DNA from: Siderastrea siderea
Taxonomy: Eukaryota; Cnidaria; Anthozoa; Scleractinia; Rhizangiidae
Direction of reading: 5' to 3'
Assembly (NCBI GenBank): GCA_964030785.1
Contig: OZ034968.1
Span: forward strand, 50,227,230 to 50,291,229
DNA length: 64,000 nt
The notes under the pieces were generated by a model that worked only from the letters and a program-made list of their open reading frames with translations, ran no database searches and was not told where the DNA came from. The position numbers and the translations under genes were made by a program. Below, one piece after another: positions 12,068-23,959 of this stretch. The stretch's first letter is position 1. Each line of letters starts with the position of its first letter.

Positions 12068-13027
12068 TCAAAAATCAGGCTTTGCCAATGGGCTGGCCTT
12101 TGGTTCCAAGCGAGGCTTCTTTGCAGACGAACTGGAGAAAAAATCAAGTATGTCCCTTTTAGCCTTTGTCTTTGTTCTATCCTTCACTGGTTTCTTGATG
12201 GGCAACGTCACTGGACACTTTTCTGGAGAGGAGATGGCCAGTCTTTCCACGAGAGGAACGAAATGATTAGGTTGATACCAACCTTCTGGACGAGTGTTAT
12301 GGCCTCCGTCTCTTGACCAAAGGATAAATGGTGGGTCTGTTTGGATGGGGGTTTCGCGTGGTGAGATTTCTCCGTGGAACAGTGGCCTCGTTTTAGAGTT
12401 GTCGTTGGGAAATGCTGAATAAATGGGTCTTCCTATCACAGACGAAAGTGCCATTAGATGCACCATAGCAGCCCACTTTCGTTCTTTGCATCCAGTTGCT
12501 GCCTCTCTTCTTATGGCATCCTCTCTACATTTTGTGGTTTCCCACATTTTGGCTCCGGTGTCAGAAAGGCACCATGTAAAAAGGATGTCTTCCAAGACAT
12601 CACAAAATAGCAAGGAATGAAGAAATTTTGGATGACGTGTATAAGAAGAAGGGTGTTAAAACAACTCGATAGCAGTCAGTAGCCTCAACAATAGATGCAG
12701 ATCTTGGTTTCCCACAAGAATCAAGGAAGCAGAACGATACAGACAATTATCATCGGCAGTTGTAACTTTTGCGTCAAATTTTGCTGCCCCAGTTATTTTC
12801 CCACTTGATAGAAGAATGTCATCAGGAATTAAAGTTTTTCCAAAGTTGTCTTGTGCCAGTGTTTCGCACTTTGTAAAACGAAGATTGCGAATTTCTCGTA
12901 ATTCTTTCGCGTACCTTTTCTCAATTTCTCTGATTACGAACAGAGTATCCGTTTCATTATATAGACTTGAATCAAGATTCTCGATAGTTTCAAGGTCGTA
13001 TTTCACGTCTTCCTCTTTAAAGTGCAT
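12068..13027 (-). pseudogene. OTU-like cysteine protease domain of hAT element
   Basis: The frame opens with ATG at 13027 (MHFKEEDVKY). The Asp/Cys part of an OTU active site is seen as TTADDNCLYRSASLILVGNQ, with the Cys codon at 12743-12745, and is followed by HLLLRLLTAIELF. A TAA at 12656-12658 interrupts. In the same frame come WAAMVHLMALSSVIGRPIYS, FILWSRDGG and WYQPNHFVPLVE, the usual C-terminal OTU signature with its His (codon 12263-12265). A low-complexity stretch (DILDFFSSSSAKKPRLEPKA) follows and resembles the NLS-like spacer before hAT zinc fingers. A TGA at 12068-12070 separates it from the transposase in the same frame. OTU proteins usually cleave ubiquitin; the role in a transposon is unknown. 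Confidence 0.8.
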
Positions 13028-14316
13028 GTTTTATGCTTTTGTAATCACAGAATAATTTTCGAACAGAAGTAACCGTTCACTCACAACAGGTCAAGTGATT
13101 GAAGCGATTTTATTTTGCGCATATGCTTTTCTCCCATTCACATTCAGGGCGTTGAGAGACTGGCCATGGGAATGTTCACTTTTTGCAGTGGAATCCATTG
13201 AACTGGTTATCACAACAGCGGTGGTTATTTATGTGATCGATGTTTATTTTGTGATGTCTGTATAAATGGAAAGAAGGTAGTTTCGTGAAAACTTTTTTGG
13301 TTTCACTGAAAATTTATTTCGCCGATAACAGCCAAAATACTGTGCAATCTTTTTCAACCACAGCACCTCGACAATGTTACGTCATATTAAAATAACGTGG
13401 TCAGATTCCGCGAAACACTGCGTAGCTAAGAGTTTAAACAGTTATATTTTAATTTTAACATACGTGTAATAGTAGGTATTAAGTGAATTAGAAACACCCT
13501 CAAGGAAATTTGGAAGACGTTGACGAAAGCATTGGTCTAAATGTGCAAAAGCAAAGGTCGCACATTCCTTGTGAAGAGAAATTTGATCCAGGCAGATTTT
13601 GATCACGTGCTAGGCAACCAGTGTGAGTTCTCGGATCGTCTCCTTTCCAGAGCTCAGAGCATGAAAATATGCTTGCGTTTATAGCATGAAAATATGCTTG
13701 CGTTTATGACCCTGAATTAGCCTTCAATTGTTTAAAATATACTAACCACGGAAGCAATTTATCAATGGCACATCCTAAATTTATGTAACATGCAAGCTCA
13801 AGCTTATATATTTACTCCACTTTCTCGCTTCAATTCTGTCTGCATATGGTCTACGTTATGCGGCGCAAAAAAAATAACGGAAAGTTTTCATGGCACGTTC
13901 GCTGAACTTTGTTTACCAATTCATGTCAGGGAGAGATTTCAACAGTTCATTGATTTCTGTTACCAAAACCGATTATCTGTATGTAATATTTGTAGGTGAA
14001 ACGTTTAAATGCTTCAATGCACTTTAAGACTAAACATCTTGCAAAATGTTTTGGAAGAAGTCGTTTTAAGGGATTGCATGACTGACAAATCAACTGGTGA
14101 AAATGTTAGACCAGACAATTTTCGCAGCTTTGCTAAATGGTTGTGTACGCTGTTATTGCTTAATTATTTGCCGTTTAATTGACATACTTAAACTGTAATT
14201 TGATGGAGGGTTTGCCCGGGCGTTTGCCCATCGGGCAAGTAACCCTGAAAAGTTACTTGCCCGACCTCAAAATCTACTTGTCCCGGATGACCGGACGGGA
14301 CTTTTGTCGAGCCCTG

Positions 14317-15870
14317 GGTATTCTTGGGGACACAGGATTGTTTGTGCAATTGATGATTGATTGGTATATGTTAATGATGAAATGGAAGGAATTTTGTTGT
14401 AGTGAGTTGTTCAAGGTCATTGGAGATAAAGAGAAATATTTGGCGTGATTCAGTTTGGTATGACGTAGCTTCTGTTTTCTAGAAACTTCTGGTTTGGTTA
14501 TGAAAAGTCTGTCTTTAACTCAGAGTAATTATTTCAATCCACGCATTTGAAATCTAGCTCATAAAAAGAGGGAACAAAAATGCTAGAATCGACATTGGGT
14601 TAATTTTGTCGCATCAAAATATTTAGCGCTCAAAACAAGCTTACACTTCAACGCAGTTAGTTGGGGATCCCCTTTCCACAAGTAGTCACATAAACTGGAG
14701 AAGATGATACGGGTAACGTAATTTTATGAAATGCGTACATTTTTAATACTGAAAATACGAGGGCTGTAGAGAATTCAGAGGTTAAATTCTTGTGGCTCAC
14801 AAATTAACTCCAGGTTGTAAGGGCCATCTTTCATAAACCACAGGTTTCCTTGTTTTTCGATAGTGATGATGTTGGAACTTCATGTTTTTAAACCAATTAA
14901 TCTGCTAGCACATAAGATTTAAAAATAAATGTTTTAATGGGGTGATTGAAGCAAATGTCCATACCCTACCATGGGTGTCACCAATATTTTGCTTTTCAAA
15001 ATTCCAAAATGCTCTCCCCCCTCCCCCGCCATGTCCTTGGATTCCATCATCATTAACCCCTGTCTCCTTTTGGAATTGCCACTTTTTCCTTCAAACAATC
15101 AAAAAAGGTGTTGTATTATAGGCACCACAGTTGTATAAATGACATGTAGCAACTACAAAGCACTGATGCGCTGTAAACAAAACACACTGAGCGTAATTAT
15201 TCTTTTAACAGCCTTTTTGTGACTGCCTTTCAAAAAAAGATGGATGATGACGGTTATTGGACAAGTGAAACATTTACATCTAATTGCATGCATGTAAAAG
15301 TAACTGTACAGTTGTACATGTAACATTACAAAATCATAAAATACAATTGAAACCCACATACATAACTTACTAAAGAAAAGCCTGATTTTACTTTAACCAA
15401 AGCAAATTCTGCGTAACTTTAGAAATATGCACATCTGATTAGTCTAGTTGGAGGTCTATAGTTTTTCCCCTCAATTTATGGCCTCAAAGCACACAGCCAT
15501 AAATCGAGAGAAAACAAGGATCCATAACTTACAGTACTGACTGAGAATGCAAAGCTAATGAGAGGAGATTATATCTGTCAGTTCAAGAAAAGGAATTTTC
15601 ATGTGAACTAGTGAATGAGTTCATCTGATTGAGTGAATGTCATTGGCTTTCAAACAAGCTTAACTTTTAACATAGTTCAAAAGTGGTTGACTATACATGC
15701 TCAAGTTTATGAAAATGGTAAGCTTAAATGTACAATAAACGTGCCTTTTGTCTTGTTACTTGGTGGCTTATGTTTCAGTTTTGGTTTTGTTAAATAAGAA
15801 GCTTGAATGGGATTTTCTGTTAAAGAAGCAAGTCTTAATCAAGTTTTTTTTTGGGTTTTTACTGCATCTT
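14317..15870. other. Intronic DNA without recognised genes
   Basis: A stretch at 14351-14380 (GATGATTGATTGGTATATG) has a near copy left of the hAT element at 9075-9105, and TTCAAGGTCAT also occurs on both sides. The hAT element may therefore have landed in a locally repeated sequence. Nothing else is recognisable. Confidence 0.4.
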
Positions 15871-16350
15871 CCCTTGTAAAAATTTGACCGAGATCTCGGC
15901 GAGATAGCCACGATCTCGGCGAGATTTCAAAATATCGCGCCGAGAAAAGTAGCCCGCGGTGAGATCGCGGCAATCTCGCCGAGATCGCGCCAAGATCGGC
16001 GAGATCTCGGCGAGATAACCACCATCTCGGCGAGATTGCGAAATATCGCGTCGAGATATCTACCCCGCGGCGAGATCGTAACGCGATCTCGCCGCACCAA
16101 ACCCGTTCGTGGCGAGATAACCGCGATCTCGGCGCGATTTCAAAATATCGCGCCGAGATATCCAACGAGAAGTGAGATTGCAACACGATCTCGCCGCGAC
16201 AAACTAGTTCGCGGCGAGATAGTCACAATCTCGGCGCGGATAGCCGCGATCTCGGCGATTTCATGTCGAGATTTCTACTGTTGCAGCGCAGAGACTGTCT
16301 CGATCTTTGCGAGATTTATCTCATAGAATCTCGATATCGGTAAGATTTCT
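15871..16350. repeat. CpG-rich GATCTCGGCGAGAT array 1
   Basis: About 480 bp made of imperfect copies of the self-complementary unit GATCTCGGCGAGATC/GCGATCTCGCCG. CpG density is far above the surrounding AT-rich DNA. The left end reads CCCTTGTAAAAATTT, which is mirrored at the right end of array 2. The Arg/Ser-rich reading frames across it are repeat artefacts. Confidence 0.85.
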
Positions 16351-18689
16351 CTCAGGTTTTACTGCTGCAACTGCCATTGTATTTGTGCAAATCTCCTGAC
16401 CCTGTACCCATAGTTTCAAACAAGCGCGACCAGCGATCTATTTCGAGGGTCGGCAAGAATCTGAAATAAATCAGCTCACAAATTAATTTACCGGCTTTTG
16501 AGATCAAAATAACAACGAGCAGCAACAAGCAAAATAACAACGATCAGAAACGCTGTTTTACATGTGAAGTCATTTGATTTCATTAGACCACTAACGTCTA
16601 TTTGTTGTCACTTACCAATGATGTATGCAGAGGACTTCGTTTGTCATGTCCGTCATCTCTTCGTTGAACTTTCTTTATAAACCACTACGGAAGAGTTAGG
16701 CAAGGGTTTTAAAGACAGATACCTGTGACTAATTTGTTGTCGTTCTGAATTTGACTTTTTTCGCTGCTTGCCGGCCATGAGCTTACCTGATACCGTAAAG
16801 TCGCGCCAAAAAATCCCGCCTTGACTCCCGCCGTTGTGTTAATGGGGCAATGTGATTGGTTGATTCAATCACACCATCGGCGAGCGGTGCTCGCGTAAGC
16901 CCAAAAGAATCGAGAACTTTTCCACAAAACTTACAGAAGTGGGAAATGGTTTCTTTTTGTTGAATGTACAGGGGAAAATTGAAATGTTAAACATGTTATT
17001 TTTTACTACGGAAAACAACATGGTTCTTTCAAGTTTAAAGCAAGAGCTAGAGCGTTTTGGAAGATATACAAGAAACTGTTGCACAACTAAACAAGCCACA
17101 CTAAAGGACCTAAAGTGTACTGGGAATGAACCTTATATATTATGGACAAAGCTACAATTGAGGAATGAACACTCAGGTTAAATGCTTTCAAGACTTTCAG
17201 AACGTTTGTAGTCTACACAGCTTAATCAGTAATGCTGCGATGGAAGCCACCAAATGGGTTTCTTCTCCACCGGGAATCAGTCCTTCGACGAGTTTTGTAG
17301 TTGCCCAAGCATTCAACGTGTGAGACAAAGGTCAGTGAGTTTCACTTTTCTCAGACAACATCATCAGCATGTACAACTTTTCCTTGCCTTGATTTTTCCC
17401 CTTTTATCTCGTCCGCTGACTGTTGACCTTTATTTTAATTGGTGATGTTGATTTCACTCAAGTAAACTGCGGGTCTTTCACCGAAACATGCTCCTTCGTG
17501 AGAATATTAATTAAGCTTAAAAAAACCTTCGCTTGACTTTCCTGTAAAAATGTGTGGGGATGAGGTATAAATAACCTAACTTACCGGTAACAAAACTTCG
17601 GCATTCTTTTTGCATGAGTTCAGAAATAAAATTTTCGCCGTCTTCCCCAGATTTGCGTAAACAGTCCGGTGACAAGTCTGACAAATTTAAGAATTTGCGG
17701 CAAGTTGCAGAATCTTATACTGAAAATGGTTTCTTCTTAACTAGTTTTAGATGCAAAACAGTAACAACTCAAATTTTGCGATCGAATATTTCACGAGCTT
17801 CGCGGTACATGACAAAATAATCTCAAGATTTGCGTGACCACAATTTGGCGAGCAGCCAATTTCTCAGTGCAAGACAAGGAGACGCCACAAAAACACTTTA
17901 TCCAGTCTAATTAGATGTTGTTGTCATTTAGAAGGCCTTTTGTTTTCAATTGAACTATCCAAAATAAAGTACCAAGATAAGGGAAAATAATAGGATTATT
18001 AACTAGACTGATTTATTGGATTGTTAGGTTTATACCAAAACGGAAAATGGTCATCCCTGTTCATAGCTGCATGATCATTCATATTTCAGTGTTTACATTC
18101 ACAAACGAGTTTGAAGCGCAAGCGGCGCAGACAGATGTTTTCAATAGATTCACCACATTTGCTAATATTTGGCGATTTAGTTTGTCAGTTCCTTGCTTAG
18201 ATGAACAAACCTGAGTTTCTGCACGGCCATTATTCAATACTTTGTCTTGACTACAAATAAATCGCTCTCCCTGAACCGAGAACACATATCGTTTACAGGT
18301 GAGCGTATAAAATGCAGTGCGAACAAACACAAAAATGCTCAAAACACCATCAAACTCTTCCTGTTCGTTGGTTTATTCTCCTGCAGATCGATGCTACGGA
18401 TTTGAATAAGGTGGGCACTTGCCTCCTTCCACCAGCGTGGGGAATGACAACTAATGGTGATCGATCAGCTGAAGTAAAAACACGTGCACGTGAACTATTC
18501 TTTGTCTCCTCGTTATTGTCACGTGGAAACAGTACCATATAAAGGATAATTTAATTTCAAAACACGTCCAAGGCTGAAAACAATCATGTTAACAATTCCT
18601 GGAACTGCAATATAGGACATAGTTTTGTCAGCGTCTGGTAGTTTGATTAATTGTTAACGTAAATGTAAATATCGTTCTCATCGAACCTA
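16351..18689. other. Spacer between the two GATCTCGGCG arrays
   Basis: No protein motif was recognised. If the two arrays are the ends of one element this would be its interior; otherwise it is intronic DNA of unknown origin. The small reading frames at 16939-17181 and 17614-17820 lack family features. Confidence 0.35.
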
Positions 18690-19124
18690 ATATGGCTGCC
18701 GAGAATTTCGCTTCTCGACGGGATAACAGTAAGATTTTGACCGCCAGGAATTTCGTTTCTCGCCGCAAATCCCGGCAAGACTCCCACCGAGGCCTCGCCG
18801 CGAAACTGCCCGCCGAGATATCCATATCTCGCCGCGATATCACCTCGCGATCACGGCGCGTTTTGGCCGCCGAGATTTCCGTATCTCGCCGCGATCTCGC
18901 TGCAACATCTCGCCGCGTATTTGCCTGCCGAGATTTCCATATCTCGCTGCGATCTCGGCGAGATCGCGGCGCGTTTTTGGCCGCCGAGATTTCCCGCATC
19001 TCGGCGAGAATCGCGGCGAGATCGCGGCGAGTTTTTGGCCGCCGAGATTTCCCGTACCTCGCCGTGATCTCGCCGCGATCTCGCCGCGATCTCGGCCGTG
19101 ATCTCGTAAAAATTTTCACAAGGG
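18690..19124. repeat. CpG-rich GATCTCGCCGCGAT array 2
   Basis: Same repeat family as array 1, here with recurring TTTTGGCCGCCGAGATTTCC modules. The right end is TAAAAATTTTCACAAGGG, the inverted form of the left end of array 1, and is followed by TTAA (19125-19128). Confidence 0.85.
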
Positions 19125-19144
19125 TTAACATTGAGCCTGACCTG

Positions 19145-19765
19145 GGCAATCGATAAAATTGATAATCGATAACATTCGATAACAATTGATAAAATTAGTT
19201 GATTGCATCGGAAGTCGATAAAAATCGATTAACAGATTTGTTGTGAGAAATCGATAATTATCAATTTTTCAATCAGTTTTTATGGAAAATTATCGATTTT
19301 ATCGGTAACATTTTTTGTGTCGAAATATGTGAGCTTTAACAATAACTACAACCTCCATAACCAGCTCTAATATTGGGTTAATCAAAAGATTGCCGTTGCT
19401 TCCACTTAAGAGATGTCACTTTCGCAGATACTTTGGTCGATACAGCACAGTTATCCTGCCAGCTTAATAAACCACATTTACTTAAATAAATACAAAATAC
19501 AGTTTTATTCATGAACAGAGCCACCACAATCATTTTACTGCGATTAAATGTCTTTTAAAAACTAAATCAATGTCAGAAATTAAAGACGTACAATGGACAT
19601 CCATCGATAAAATCGATAAAATCGATAACATCGATAACAGTAATTACCAGAAGAGTTGTGAGTATCGATTTTTATCTATTGATCGATACAATCGCTAACA
19701 TTTGCGTGATCGATATTGATAGTTATCAATAAATTATTTATCGAACAGTTTTCTGATATCGACGT
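19145..19765. repeat. ATCGATAA-rich repeat (probable MITE)
   Basis: Clusters of ATCGATAAAATCGATAAC at 19145-19320 and 19600-19745 flank about 280 bp of ordinary DNA. The ends hold GGGCAATCGATAAA (left) and TATCGACGTTGGGC (right), roughly inverted. It abuts the BEL/Pao integrase fragment and probably truncates it. Confidence 0.6.
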
Positions 19766-19779
19766 TGGGCATTAAGCTT

Positions 19780-20490
19780 GGTTAGACATCATTCCTAAAG
19801 TGATGCCTAGACTGTCAAACGTTTCCCAGATGTCTCCATGCTGTGAACCAAAAGGGGGATTGAAACTCCATTTTATATTTTTGTGAAGCAGGGCCTTTTC
19901 ATTGTTTCAGGGTTGAATAGTCTCTCGTAGCTTGTGTTCCCCACTTGTAAAATTAGCGCGATTGTCCGAACAAATCTCTTAGATTTGTCCTCTTCTAGCA
20001 GTGAATCTTCTGATGGCAAGCAAAAATGAATCAGTGTCAATGCTATGTGCCACCTCAATGTGTACAGCACAAACGGTAAGGAATGTGAAGATAACCCTGT
20101 ATCTTTTAGCCAGACTTTGAGCGCATCACACTTCAAAAGGTGAGAAGCAGTCCACTCCAACAGACATAATTTGAGGTTTATCAGGAACCGAACAGTCCGC
20201 CGGCAGGTCAGCCATTTCTGCTTGAAAACTGGTGTCTTAATGATCCTGTATCTCTAGCAAAGCAAACTTATCACGTGTTGTCTTCCAGGGCTTGTGATAG
20301 TGCTCAATGATTAGTTTTGTCATGTAACTATTTTTTGGCAGGATAATGTGATGTTTTGCGGCAGATGAAATGCACGCTTGATCCAGTCTTCTGCCCACAT
20401 GCAACATACCATCTGACAAAACTGGGTCTAATTTGAAGAAAGAATTGGTCTTATTGATCTGTTTTGTGCTACTTGGCTATTAAGTTCACG
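19780..20490 (-). pseudogene. BEL/Pao integrase, zinc-binding and catalytic core (broken)
   Basis: On the minus strand 20490-20237 encodes LDPVLSDGMLHVG and AAKHHIILPKNSYMTKLIIE, the H2C2-type approach of BEL integrases. Lower down, in shifting frames, [29 protein letters not shown] and CSDNRANF give the core with its first and second Asp. FNPPFGSQHGDIWE follows near 19830-19860 and matches the conserved stretch before the Glu. Several frameshifts and stops separate these. The fragment ends at the ATCGATAA-rich repeat. Confidence 0.8.
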
Positions 20491-20493
20491 GAA

Positions 20494-20494
20494 C

Positions 20495-20540
<46 letters not shown>
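20494..20540. repeat. (AAT)n microsatellite
   Basis: A pure TAATAATAA array that directly follows the BEL integrase fragment. Confidence 0.95.
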
Positions 20541-20996
20541 TTGACTTCTAATGCACTTTTTAACATAAAATGATCAAAAGCAGAGTACAATACATGTAAC
20601 TAATAACAGTAAGACTAAGACCTATATAAAAGCTATATGAAATATCTAACAATTATAAGTAGTGATAACTGTCTAGTGGTAAAAATTATTGCAGTCATTG
20701 AAATTGCCAACTGTTGCTAATATTTATAAAAAGAGCTAAAAACGTGAAATGAATATAAATACTTGTACTTGAACGCAGAGAATAGCGTGCATGCTACCTG
20801 ACGTTGACTCTGCTGGGAAAGCAGCCTGCTGGACGATTTTTGACATTTCCTTTTTGGGGTTATTCATATCTTCAGCTGTTCAAAGTGGTGGTTTTCTGGA
20901 GTCACAAGTCTTTGCTTGATCTCTCCCCACTGGACTTTCGGTGGCCTTGCAAAAATTATTCAGGTATTGTAAGATCCATACAAGCGATACCAGCAA
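20541..20996. other. Unrecognised DNA between BEL fragment and LINE tail
   Basis: No motif recognised. It may be part of the BEL element or of an older insertion. Confidence 0.35.
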
Positions 20997-21002
20997 GAGC
21001 TT

Positions 21003-21599
21003 CTTTTTTTTTATTACAAGAAAAAAACCCAGGTTACAAATAAATCACAAATTATATGTACACAGTAATAATATGACACTTACAGTAACTGAAAAAAAAT
21101 ATAATAGGGGAAGAAAAGTAGAGGTAGAAAAACAACAACAATACTCAGCCAGCAAAAAAAAAAAGAGCATAAGATAATATAACTAAAATTAGAAGCGGGA
21201 CCTATAATTAGTTGCTTGTACAAAGCGTGATGAAAACATAAAGTAAAATAAAAGAAAGAACTGGGAAATAAAATAACTATAATTACTGTACATTAAAAGG
21301 AGGAACTAAGAAATAAACTAACACTACTACACTTTAATTTATAGACTGTACATATTCTGCAAGAGATTCCCATTTTTTCGCGGCTTTATTTTTTGCATCC
21401 AATGTATATTGGGATTTCACGAAAAACAGAAAATTGTTCATGTTCGGTAGAGATTCTTTCAATTTGCATATCCAAATGTAGTCACGAGTCAAAAGACAAC
21501 ACAAATTTACTGTGTGGAAAATTTTTGATTGGTCTGGCCTCAGACCCAGTGCAGTCATTCTGTCAATATTATCGGTTTGCAATATTAGGTTCATGCTTT
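21003..21599 (-). mobile_element. 5'-truncated LINE 3' end (copy B)
   Basis: Minus orientation, with a poly(A) that reads as a T run at about 21003-21013. The coding end (about 21600-21334) includes RPDQSKIFHTVNL and CCLLTRDYIWICKLK, like the far C-terminus of L1/Tx1-type ORF2 proteins. GAGCTTCTT occurs at 20997-21005 and at 21600-21608, a likely target-site duplication. The second copy overlaps the duplication of the neighbouring MULE-like element. Confidence 0.6.
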
Positions 21600-21806
21600 G
21601 AGCTTCTTGTAGCCTGTGTAGCAAACATTTCCGTAGGGTTTTCCGCCTGTTCAAGGCGTTTTTCGCTTTTTGGCGTTGCAAAAATTGGGGCGAGTGCAAC
21701 ACTGATGGAAGCAGTGGGGAGGGAGAGGGGAGGCGAGAAAAGGAAATGCTTGCCCGCAAACCCCATGATTTTGAAAAATGCCCCTTTGACACTTTCGTGG
21801 TTGGAT

Positions 21807-23950
21807 TTTTTTTTATTGTTATTATACACATAGTACAATTACATTCATTTGTTAATACAGAATATTATAAATCACAGTTATCCATATCACGCTAGTTACA
21901 CTAAATTACAATAAATCACAATTACAATAAATTAGATACACTATTAAGTTTAGGAAAAAGAGCAAAAACAAAATAAAAGTAAAAGGAACATCTTAAACAA
22001 TTAGGTATTTAATAAATAAGGTATAATACTTTAATCTATCTTCTCTATTTTATACTTTGTGTTTAATTTATTAACATAGTCGGAGAGAGTAATTGGTCTG
22101 TTGTGCAGTTTGTTGGTATAAATGTAATAACGCATATACAGCAAGGTATAATTAAGTTTTCTTATCAAAGTTTTGTTTTCAAGTGAAGAGGCGGGAGATA
22201 AACCGAATAACGTTTCTTTAACAGATGGATGGTGATTGGAGTTGTTCACGCTATTAAACCGTTGAATAACTCTCCTTTGAAAAGCTTTTGAAAATTGGCA
22301 GTGAATAAAAGTATGCTCAATAGAGTCTTCATTTCCACAATATAAACAATCCCCGTCATCTTTAATACCAAAACGGTGTAGCTCCTTCTTAGTGACTATA
22401 ATTCTATGTAAGAACTTGTAGTGGAATTCTTTCAATTTATTTTCTTTACAAATTCGTTTTGTCAACTTAAAAAAGTGCCCCCAATCAGTGGAGTTTCAAT
22501 TCAAATTTTTGCTCCATTTCGTTGGGCCAGTAGGAAAAGAATGATTAACCTTATTATTTAGTAGCCAGTAGAAATCTTTTGCCTTTGCTTTCTCTAAGTC
22601 AATTTCGATGTTTTCCTCTAGTTGGAACTTAGATTGATCTCCCAAATAACTTTCTTTTGGAAGTTTTCCAAAATTACGTGCCCTTGTTAGAAGCGTTTTA
22701 GGGATGGCATTTATAACTTGATAAAATTTTAAAAAATTGGTTTTACAGTCATATTTCCTTTGGAACTGTTGAAAAGAAATTAGCTGTCCGTTTTCGTTTA
22801 AAAGGTCCTGAATAGATATGATTCCTTTGGAAAACCATTCTCGAAGAAAGAATGGCTTTCCCCCTATAAGGATAGCTTTGTTGTTAAAAAGAATTGTTTC
22901 CTGTCCTTGTTGGTAGTTGTACTTAGACTTTAGTTCCGAAAAAAAAGATAAAATGTCTTTGTAAAAGATTGGTAATTTAGGATCTAAGTATTTTGCGTCG
23001 TAATTACACCTAAGGAAAAAATGTAATCCTCCAAGTTTTGTGAAAAAATAATTTGGTACTGATTTCCAATTGCGTCTTTCAGGGTTAAGTAGTCTTGAGA
23101 TCCAAGCCAGTCTTAACCCCTTTATCATAAGATCGATGTCCGTCATACGGATTCCACCTCGATCATAATCCTGATAAATGCTTTCTCTTTTAATTTTGTC
23201 CTTTTTTTTGTTCCATAAGAAACTGAAAAGCTTACTTTTGATGGTGAATTGGACTTCGGTTGGAGTGTTTAAATTGGAAGCTGCATAGACTATTTGGGAT
23301 AGCCCAAGAGATTTAATAATCAAAGCCTTTCCAAACAAGGTCAGGTTTCTTGCTTTCCATAAATCCAGTTTCGTTTGTAATTTTTTGACTTTTAAATCGA
23401 AATTAAAACATTTATTCTTATTATCATCATATGAGAAATATAACCCTAGAATTTTGACAGGTTTGTTTAATTACCCACTGTAATTGTAACGGTGTAGTTT
23501 TGTTCTTTGACCATTTTCCCAACCATATCGCCTTAGTCTTTTTTACATTTAATTTTAAGCCTGAGATGACTCCAAAGTTATTGACTATGTTGAGAGAATT
23601 TTCTACTGAAATAATATCTGTACAAAATAAGTTAGTATCATCTGCAAATTGACTAATTTTAACCTCATTTCCAAATAAATTAATCCCATTGATTTCAGTT
23701 GTCTGGCGAAGCTTGTTTGATAATATTTCTGCGCTCAATATGAAGAGATATGGGGAAAGCGGGCAGCCTTGCCTAACCCCTCTTGTTGGTTTAATCCAAT
23801 TGGTGGTAAAGCCATTATTCAATACCGTACTTTCGATATTTGTATAAAAAATTCTAATCCATCTTTTGACATTCTCGCCGAAATTGAAGAGATCTAATAC
23901 CTTCATTTTGAATTGCCATTCCAAGGTGTCAAAGGCTTTCTCGGTTTTCT
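21807..23950 (-). mobile_element. 5'-truncated L1/Tx1-type LINE (copy A)
   Basis: Minus orientation. The 3' tail is a T run at 21806-21814 followed by ATTGTTATTATAC. A 9 bp target duplication TGGTTGGAT flanks it at 21798-21806 and 23951-23959. It starts in the middle of the reverse transcriptase, so it is 5' truncated. It is inserted in the MULE-like element. Confidence 0.85.
22031..23924 (-). pseudogene. LINE ORF2 C-terminal half (reverse transcriptase to zinc knuckle)
   Basis: 23924-23427 encodes the RT palm: TRGVRQGCPLSPYLFILSAE and the catalytic FADD motif (ISQFADDTNLF), followed by LKLNVKKTKAIWLGKW. 23338-22496 (280 codons) holds the thumb and C-terminal part (KIKRESIYQDYDRGGIRMTD). 22465-22031 holds the end, with the zinc knuckle CLYCGNEDSIEHTFIHC. 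Frame changes lie near 23,400 and 22,480. The endonuclease and the N-terminal RT are absent, as expected of 5' truncation. RT clade (L1 versus Tx1) cannot be fixed by eye. Confidence 0.85.
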
Positions 23951-23959
23951 TGGTTGGAT

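Larger units (their letters stand above)
9159..14316 (-). mobile_element. hAT DNA transposon carrying OTU-like domain (5.16 kb, dead)
   Basis: The left end is CAGGACAAAAAC and the right end, on the opposite strand, is CAGGGCTCGACAAAAG; both carry GACAAAA after a CAGG start. The pentamer GGTAT abuts both ends (9154-9158 and 14317-14321) and may be a 5 bp target duplication; most hAT elements make 8 bp, but shorter ones are known. Both subterminal regions (9178-9245, 14210-14290) hold clusters of CTTGCCCG/CGGGCAAG. The single long coding region runs on the minus strand from 13027 to 9894. It sits in intron a of the CHMP7-like gene, antisense to it. Confidence 0.7.

Noticed and set aside
18628..19185. 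Arg/Ser-rich reading frames on both strands, and the similar ones at 15839-16326
   Set aside because: They follow the GATCTCGGCG repeat period in all frames and have no domain features.
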